Shown here piece after piece: positions 57,289 to 64,000 of a stretch of 64,000 nucleotides of DNA. The notes below the pieces were generated by a model, which had not been told where the DNA came from, searched no databases, and was given only the letters and a program-made list of their open reading frames with translations. Each line of letters begins with the position of its first letter. The stretch's first letter is position 1. The DNA is from Calliphora vicina (taxonomy: Eukaryota; Arthropoda; Insecta; Diptera; Calliphoridae): contig NC_088782.1 in NCBI RefSeq assembly GCF_958450345.1, positions 101,524,358 through 101,588,357 of the forward strand. Reading direction: 5' to 3'. The translations under genes and the position numbers were made by a program.

Positions 57289-58900
57289 AATATGACAAAA
57301 AAATGTTTTTTATTGAATTATGGCATAGATACAAATTTTTCGAATTGAAATAAAATTGTTATTTATGATTAGTTTTTAATGAAATTTCACAGTTATGTAG
57401 AATTTTACTATTTAAAATGGAAAAATAAAAACGAATTTTGAAATTTGTTATCAGCAATCCCGCAATTCCCAAAAAAAGTGTTGAAAAATCCCAAAAATGG
57501 AAATTTTTATTTTTTTTTGGCTATAATATCCATACCAGGGTCGGAGTTATCGGAACCCTTTACAAAATAATTAAAAGCATATTGGGCCATCTAAAATCGG
57601 TTACTATATTTTGATATCGAATATGCGATTTGAGAGGTTTTGCTCTAAAGTTTAATTTTACATAAAAAATAGGTGTTTTTTTAATGGACCTGGTCCCTTC
57701 GGTAAAAAAAAATTTAAAATTTTTTTTTTCATTTAAAATATTTTAGCTTTCAGAAAGTATAAATTCCTTATACATCCTCTTAGAAATTTTTTGTGATAAC
57801 TTAAAAAGAAAAACAGTTCTTTTTTCCCAAAAAATTAGCGAAAAATCGCCTTTTAAAATTTTTTTAAATTCAAATGCATATAACTTTAGACTTATTTTTA
57901 AACAGTTCTTTTCCTATTTGACACATACATATGTTGATAGTCCAATGAAGGAAAACTGGAGAAAATCGGAAAATATTTGCATACGCTGTTATAAAAAACT
58001 GGATTAGGTTGGGTAAAAATATTGAAAATTTAATTTTCAAATGCGAATATCTCCTAAGCTATAAGAGGTAATTGATACCTACGACTAAGTATTTTGTAGG
58101 GCCCTTGGTCGCGTCCCTAGTAGGCTCATGATGTCCACATTCAGAACTTAAACTCGACAACACTTCTTCTTTGTGCATGTGAAATTTCATTCAAACCAAT
58201 CTAATCATTTAGAAGTTACAGATTTATATCCTTCTTTTTTTCTATACCACTATGTGTCGCTTACCATAAAATTCGTTTACTGTAAAAGGTAGACATTGAC
58301 TTACGATAAAATCTTACCCCCTATAATTTTGAAGTTGTTAACGTCAGTCGGTCCAAAAAATTTTAATTTTTGCAATAAAAAAAAAAATTGAAAATGACGC
58401 TTACGATAATTTGGCGCCAAGGGCTCGATATATACTTCGAAAACAGACCTTCTGGAAGTAAACAATTTTATTAACACCATTTTAAGGACAATATCTTTGG
58501 CTTTAAAATGCAGTCAAAATTATACTGGTATTTGAGTAGTTTCAAAGTTTTGGGTAATTGTGTTCATTTAATATTTGACAATTTTAACAAATTTTTCAAT
58601 ATTCAAATCGCGATGTCAAATTTAAAAATAGCAGTTTTCTGTCCGTTTTGATATGGATTCTCCCTATAGTTTTCAAATTAATCTGCCAGAATCAAAATAT
58701 TTTGGAAATAAATCTTATATTTCTAACTGGCTGATACCATTTACAATATATTTCACATAGGCATAGCAGAGGATCATTCGAATTTAAGTTTTGATGACGA
58801 ACATTGGCAAATTTGTAAACGCTTGCGACTTTTTTGTGATTCTTCCAAAAATCAAAAATTTTAATAAATATTTAAAGCCCTTAATTAGCTATATAAAAAA
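57289..58900. other. Old AT-rich repeat-like stretch, including family H copy 2
   Basis: Bases 58680-58800 match 34548-34640 (GAATCAAAATATTTTGGAAA, then CTGGCTGATACCATTTACAA). The rest has recurring wording such as ATGCATATAACTTTAGACTT and AATGCGAATATCTCCTAAGC reminiscent of 18430-18630, perhaps one decayed family. No coding frame. Confidence 0.35.
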
Positions 58901-60025
58901 ACAAGTAAGAAAGTTTGGTCGGTCAAGCCCGACCATATAATACCCTCCACTAAGTAAATGAGCAAAAATATTTTTCTTTTAAAATATCAATAATTTATAT
59001 TAGTGAGTGATTTTCGGAAGCGGGCATTATATGGGTGCTATAACTAATTATGGACCGATCGTAACAAAATTTGGTGACATGAATTCGGTATATAAAATTT
59101 ATTCGGAATGAAATTTGTGTAGATACATATGTTGCATTTCATGTCAAGTGAACCAACTTTTGAAATCGATGTCTTCCGATCGGGATGAAATTTGCACCTA
59201 AGTTAGTTTAGACATAATTTTTCAACAAGATCAGTCTATAAATCTCTGAGGGCGTAAAAATTTGACATTCTCGCCAAACAGGTGTTTTTTCTTATCCATG
59301 TAACTTATTACCTATTGTTCTTAGCAAAATGAGTCCCAAATTGTTTAGATATTTCTTTCTTCAATCTTTCGAAAAAAATATTTTTTTAAAAAAATAAAAA
59401 AATTTTAATATTTTTTTTTTCGAAATCAAAAACTTTTTTGACTTTTTTTTCCAAAATGGGCCCTTTATTCTTAAAATAATATTTTGTAACTCAAAAATTG
59501 TATGTTTTGAGTTACAAAATATTTATTTTGATAGATATCCCACTCGCATCCCACTAAGCGACCAAATAGGTCTTGAAGGAAAATAGCTAAGCTTTATTTT
59601 TTTTTTTTAAAAAGGGCCCATTTTAAAAAAAAGTCAAATTTTTTTTTATTTTTTTTTTTAAATATTTTTTTTCGAATGATTGAAGAAAGAGCTATCTAAG
59701 CTATTAGGGACACATTTTGCTAAGAACAATAGGTAATAAGATACATGGATAAGAAAAAAACACATGCTTGGCCAAAATCTAAAATTTTGACCCCCTCTAA
59801 CTCAGGGAGTTCTCGACCGATCTTGTTGAAAAATTGTGTCTAAATTACTATCCAATAGATGCAATTTTCATCCCGATCTGAAGACATCGATTTCAATAGA
59901 TGGTTTACTTGACATGATATGCCCCATATATAAATTATGATCGATATAGTCCAAATTCGGGAGGACATTTGTATGGGGGCTAGCTGAAATAATGGATCGA
60001 TTTCAGCCATTTGTGTATTTATATT
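58901..60025 (-). mobile_element. Family A repeat, copy 9, interrupted by a foldback element
   Basis: The 3' end (ACAAGTAAGAAAGTTTGGTC GGTCAAGCCCGACC) and interior run from 58901 to about 59133, stop at ATACATATG, and resume at about 59923 with CCATATATAAATTATGATCG and GGGAGGACATTTGTATGGGG, ending near 60025 before the microsatellite. The 5' end is missing. Confidence 0.7.
59134..59922. mobile_element. Foldback element with ~350-bp inverted arms
   Basis: The left arm starts GCATTTCATGTCAAGTGAAC and the right arm, reversed, starts GCATATCATGTCAAGTAAAC; both continue through GAAATCGATGTCTTC, GATCGGGATGAAA, TTTTTCAACAAGATC, TTACCTATTGTTCTTAGCAA and CTTCAATC. The middle has a small hairpin (TTTTGTAACTCAAAA / TTTTGAGTTACAAAA, 59490-59520). 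CATATA-like bases flank both sides. The right arm is longer than the left, and a single arm occurs alone at 14990-15445. No coding sequence. Confidence 0.75.
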
Positions 60026-60715
60026 TTCACACTTGGTTTTTTTAAACATATGTGCCGACGTATCAAATTTCATAGCAATATGTTGATACACAATTTTTAA
60101 TTGGAGTTTTTCACAGGTCCTTCCAAATTTAACCCATATTACATCGACATGTTCTAAAATTTCGAAGATAGAGAATCCCCAACGAAATACAGTTTTATGT
60201 ACCCTATGTGTTTAATATTCTCTATAAGCCTTATATGAACCTCTTACCAAATTTGGATACAATAGACAAAAATCCTTAAATTTACATTCTTGGGATGTTT
60301 TTTTGAATTTGTTCTCACAGTTCTGGTGGGGGCCTATTAAGTGTTAACAGAAAATTAGATTTGAGTGATTGATTCTATTCAAATCTTGAGTCGTGTGCTA
60401 ATATTTATAAGAAAATCAAATCATATTTTCATAAGTAATTGATTCTTAATAAATAAAATGTTGAGAAATATATTTCTTTAATATTTATATCTTACAATAA
60501 AATGTTTTTAAGATTTTAAGGTTTATGAATATTTTTTTATTTATTTATATTTTTTTTGCATTAAAACAATAAAGTTATTTGTTTTGTAAATGTTGTGTAA
60601 CTTTTTTAAATTTTTTTCTTACTTCTTAAAAGCTTAAAAGAACCATTAAGTTGTTTGTTTTTTTCTGTTTTTCGCCAAGGAGTTTGTAAAGAAATATAAT
60701 AATAAATGGTATACA

Positions 60716-60746
<31 letters not shown>

Positions 60747-62299
60747 GAGAAAGAATAGAAAACAGAAAAATGGAAATAAAGTATGGCGTTAAAATTTATG
60801 ATAGATTTTTAAGATAAAATTAACCATCTTCTTACACACCATAAAGTAATTCGAAGCTTTTATCGATCCCCCATTAGTAAATATTTACATTATGAAATGG
60901 CTGAGGGAGGAAAAAGAGGAGAGGGGAGAAGGAAGGAATTCAGTGATTTGAAAGTTAAAGAAAAAGTCAACGAATTTTATTGGCCACAATATACAGGGAT
61001 ATATTAATGAGGTTTATCTGTATTATTCCCCCCAAAAACAAAATACATACTCATTCAGTTTTATACACCCGTCAAATGTTTCATGACACATTATTTTGTT
61101 CTTTTGAGTTCGAAAAAACATTTCTGACAAACTGCCGGATGTAAAATCTATGACGCAAATTAATGATGACACAAATAAATGTGTAATGTGTAAATGTAGG
61201 TTTTTGTATTTTAAATTGAAATCCATAAAATCTATTACGTGTTGTGAATAGATTTTAGGAATTAAAAAAAGCGATAAATTTGATTTGCTTTTTTAAGCTA
61301 TTGAAGCACACTTCCGTATCCCCAGGGAGAATTAAATAAAAAGTATTTATGTTTAGGATTTATGGCGTCAAAATTCAATACTAAAGAGACTTACAACGGA
61401 AGGTGTTATTTAAGGGAAGAGATAAATAAACTTTTCGTTATATAAATATTGTTCCTCATCAACAAAATCTTTAATTAAAACAATTGCAAACACTTCTTCT
61501 GTTATCCTTTACATAAAATCACAAATAAATATCCTTAAAGTACATAAAAAAGACGTGTTACTTTTAAATCTTTAAATCAAATTTATTTAAAAATTTTTAA
61601 ATTCCTCTTTACACAATTTTCCAAAGAGCAAATATATGCTTTAAACTTTTAGCCCGCCCCAGGATAACAACATCACTTGAGTAATTTAGAAATTTTATTT
61701 CTTTAAAACTTAATCTTGTATTTCATTTAACTTTATTTCAAGCACAAATCCAGTTTGTGGTTTAGTTTAGAAAAATCAAACCAAGAACTACACAAACCCT
61801 ACAAATAAAAAAACCTAAATGGAATCATGCGAGAAATATTAAAATCTTTATTAAAAATTCAAGTAAAGCAATTTAACTTAAATAAGTAGAAACAAAAATA
61901 AAACTAATTTTGCAAACACACAGAAACACATTTAGGCCTTCCTACACACAATTATATATATTTTATATATCATTCCTTTTTTTACCTCATTACAACTCCT
62001 ATAGAAACACAGCAATATAAAAAAATAGAAAAACAAATTTAAAATAAAAGAGAAAAAAAAATATTTATATGTAGACTATTTAAACTTTTTAAATGAAGCA
62101 GAACTAAACTGTAGACAAAAAACATTAAAACGGATATGTCTACAGCCGGATGTGTTTTTCCAAAGTATATGAGAGCACGATGGTTGTTGCTGAATTATTT
62201 TAAATCGAAAAATTATCTGTTGTTAAAATTTCAAATATATTTCGATCCAAAGTTGATTGCATAATAGCAATGATATTTTTCAAAACATGAAAAATGGAA
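60026..62299. other. Probable single-copy intron sequence with an (AAT)n tract
   Basis: Contains an (AAT)n run of about 10 units at 60714-60745 and an AGGGAGGAAAAAGAGGAGAG-type purine run at 60903-60935. A 67-codon minus frame at 61023-61226 has no supporting features. Several AATAAAA strings on both strands. No repeat family recognised. Confidence 0.4.
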
Positions 62300-62765
62300 A
62301 ATCTCTAGTAGGAATAGGTCCCTGATTTCTCCAAGCCCCTAATTTTTCTTCACGAAATTTGACTCTATAGTATAAAAATGCCTATAGAAGGGCAGTATCC
62401 ATAAAAAATTCAGCAAAAATATATTTCAATTGAAAATAAATAACAAGACAATATGTTTTTCTTGATCGGTCCATATTTGGCCAAAGCCCCATATAAAGTT
62501 CATTTCCGAAAACCACTGCAATCATATAAATCAGATTGAAATTTAACATAATTAATTCTCATATAGTTAATTATATAAAAATCGAAGTATCAAATTTTTT
62601 TGAAGATCCGCTATTAATGATTCAAAGCTCCCACTTTCGAAAACACATTACCCTACATAAATATCGATATAGAATTAAAATTTTACACAGATCACTTAAA
62701 AACGAACTGCTCTCACTTTTTGACATTTTTGATCAATATACTCTGGCATATGATCATGAATAGAT
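62300..62765. repeat. Dispersed repeat family D, copy 2
   Basis: Shares GGCAGTATCCATAAAAAATT, AACAAGACAATATG and GATCGGTCCATATTTGGCC with 28320-28420 in the same orientation. The GATCGGTCCATA phrase links it to family A. Confidence 0.45.
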
Positions 62766-62849
62766 TAGCGCTTGAACCACGCTACCAAATTATGTAAATT
62801 TATTTGAAAATCAGTCATCGATTCCCGCAACTTCTAGAAGACTGTTTTA

Positions 62850-63285
62850 TCACATAATTGTGTTCAGAAATGAGTCTCATTTTTAATGGGTTCGTTAATA
62901 AACAAAATTGCCGCATATGGAGTGAGACCAATCCACAGCAAACCCTACAGACGTTAATTGGTGTCATCATCAGACCTTATGGACAACAGATATCGTTACA
63001 GCACCATGATCAATGATTTTTAGAAAATATGGATGACATTGATCCGGGCGAGATGTGCTTTCAACAGGATGGCGATACGGCGACCGCAACCATTGATTTG
63101 CAAAAACCAAATTTGGGATATGCTGATAAAGCAGCACCAACTTAGCCCTTGGAGGCCAACATTGTTCGTGTTATTGGTGAAATACGGCCAGAAATGCTCG
63201 AAAATGGCAAAAAATTTTAGGTCAAGAATGCGCTTTGTCAACAGTTGCGGTGGTAATATGTCTTATATAAGGGTCAGATATTAAT
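62850..63285 (+). pseudogene. Tc1/mariner-superfamily DDE transposase pseudogene, second copy
   Basis: Frame-broken plus-strand reading: NKQNCRIWSE-like sequence near 62895, then TNPQQTLQT, a short GLYYFW-type gap, MDDIDPGEMCFQQDGDTATATID with the catalytic Asp in QQDGDTA (normally QQDGATAHTA), and a final LEANIVRVIGEIRPEMLEKV then RSRMRFVNSCGGNM. The middle catalytic segment and the third Asp are deleted between about 63110 and 63145. Same general family as 37200-37960 but a separate insertion; 5' and 3' ends not found. Confidence 0.7.
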
Positions 63286-63291
63286 ATTTAA

Positions 63292-64000
63292 TCTATTTAT
63301 ATAAAACAGTAATATTAATGAGTTGCTGACTGATTCAACACCGCCCAGCCCAAACACCAAAGTGTAGAGACATGAAATTTTGACTATGTAGAATCAATAA
63401 GAAGGAAATTCTAAGGATTATGGGATAAAAATTGATAGATTCGGTAGCCTTATATCATCTAAACTAATGCATATACAACAAAAATTTAAAATGCCTGTTT
63501 ATTTACTTAAGAAATTAGTTTGATACTTTTTTGAAATTCAAATGCTGTAGGGTAAACAATCGGTATAAATTAAATTATATTTTTTTGGTACCCTATGTAT
63601 CTTTTAAAACAATAAAAATATAAATAAATTTGAAATGATATTATTTACTTATCAAATAATATCAAATATAAGTTTGGTACTTTTTGCAAATTCGAACCCT
63701 TTAGGGGTAAAAATGGAAAAATAGGTTTTACTAAAAATTATTAAGCAAATTTTGATAAAATTTTAAACAAAAATGTGGAACTTAAGGTCGAACTTGGGTT
63801 AAACAGTTGGTACATTTTTAAAATATATCTTAGTTTTGAACACATTAATTGTTTAAGATATATCGACCCCTTTGCCCGAAATTATCGTATGTTACATTTT
63901 TACATAGTAAAATATTATACCGACATTCGCTACATTTATGGAAATATTACTACTTAAGTTTATTTTAACATATGTGAAATTTAATTTACTAAATCGGTTA
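63292..64000 (+). mobile_element. 5' part of a Helitron, running off the window
   Basis: Begins TCTATTTATATAAAACAGTA after an A, followed by TGCTGACTGATTCA and CCGCCCAGCCCAAACACCAA, the same order as the 5' end of the element at 4934-8258 (TCTATATATA, GACTGACTGATTCATC, GCACAGCCCAAACGGC). Downstream GGTACTTTTTGCAAATTCGA ACCCTTTAGGGG matches that element's 7780-8110 region. The 3' end lies outside the window. Confidence 0.65.

Overview
This window is eukaryotic, from a fly and most likely a calyptrate such as a blow fly, house fly or relative. It is very AT-rich with sparse coding sequence. One large exon is full of opa-type CAG/CAA repeats and ends at a consensus GT splice donor. The dispersed repeats resemble the dipteran mini-me/DINE-1 type, with GTCY microsatellites and terminal hairpins. 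The species cannot be fixed from the sequence alone.

Only two host-gene pieces are supportable. Bases 1-234 are the 3' end of a plus-strand coding region with a SOCS-box-like C-terminus. Bases 20787-21998 are a 404-codon exon of a low-complexity, polyglutamine-rich protein; it ends exactly in phase 0 at a donor site. No convincing later exon was found in the next 42 kb, so 22-64 kb is probably one very large first coding intron or several long introns.

Nearly everything else is transposon debris, much of it nested. From left to right: a family B repeat (1.3-1.9 kb); a tandem array (3.0-3.9 kb); a hAT remnant split by a 3.3-kb non-autonomous Helitron that carries a ~118-bp minisatellite (4.6-9.1 kb); degraded Tc1/mariner-superfamily transposases (9.2-10.9 kb); scattered family A, B, E and F repeats (13-19 kb); the polyQ exon; a hairpin-tipped family A copy (24 kb); a large foldback element inside a family B copy (26.5-28.2 kb); a full-length dead mariner with TA duplication, a nested palindromic MITE and an internal 110-bp duplication (28.7-30.1 kb); a dead non-LTR retrotransposon (30.6-32.3 kb) and MITEs; a second Helitron with a (TA)n tract (35.0-35.4 kb); a dead DDE transposase (37.2-38 kb); a Penelope-like element with a long intact RT/GIY-YIG frame and a hammerhead-ribozyme-like motif (39.8-42.2 kb); a solo LTR holding a family A copy (42.5-43.7 kb); two near-adjacent family A copies among TAATTG-type repeats (48-49.8 kb); non-LTR remnants split by a MITE (51.4-54.4 kb); another foldback inside family A (58.9-60 kb); and, at the right edge, a dead DDE transposase and the 5' end of another Helitron.

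The most notable items are the hammerhead-like motif below the Penelope-like reading frame, the near-intact Penelope-like protein, the higher-order minisatellite inside the Helitron, and the foldback elements with arms of several hundred bases. Families A and B share a plan (5' hairpin, GTCY tract, 3' hairpin, ACTTGTTT-like end) and look like helentron-associated elements. Family letters A-H are labels made for this window. Element boundaries are by eye and approximate unless target duplications are stated. No tRNA, rRNA or CRISPR was seen.
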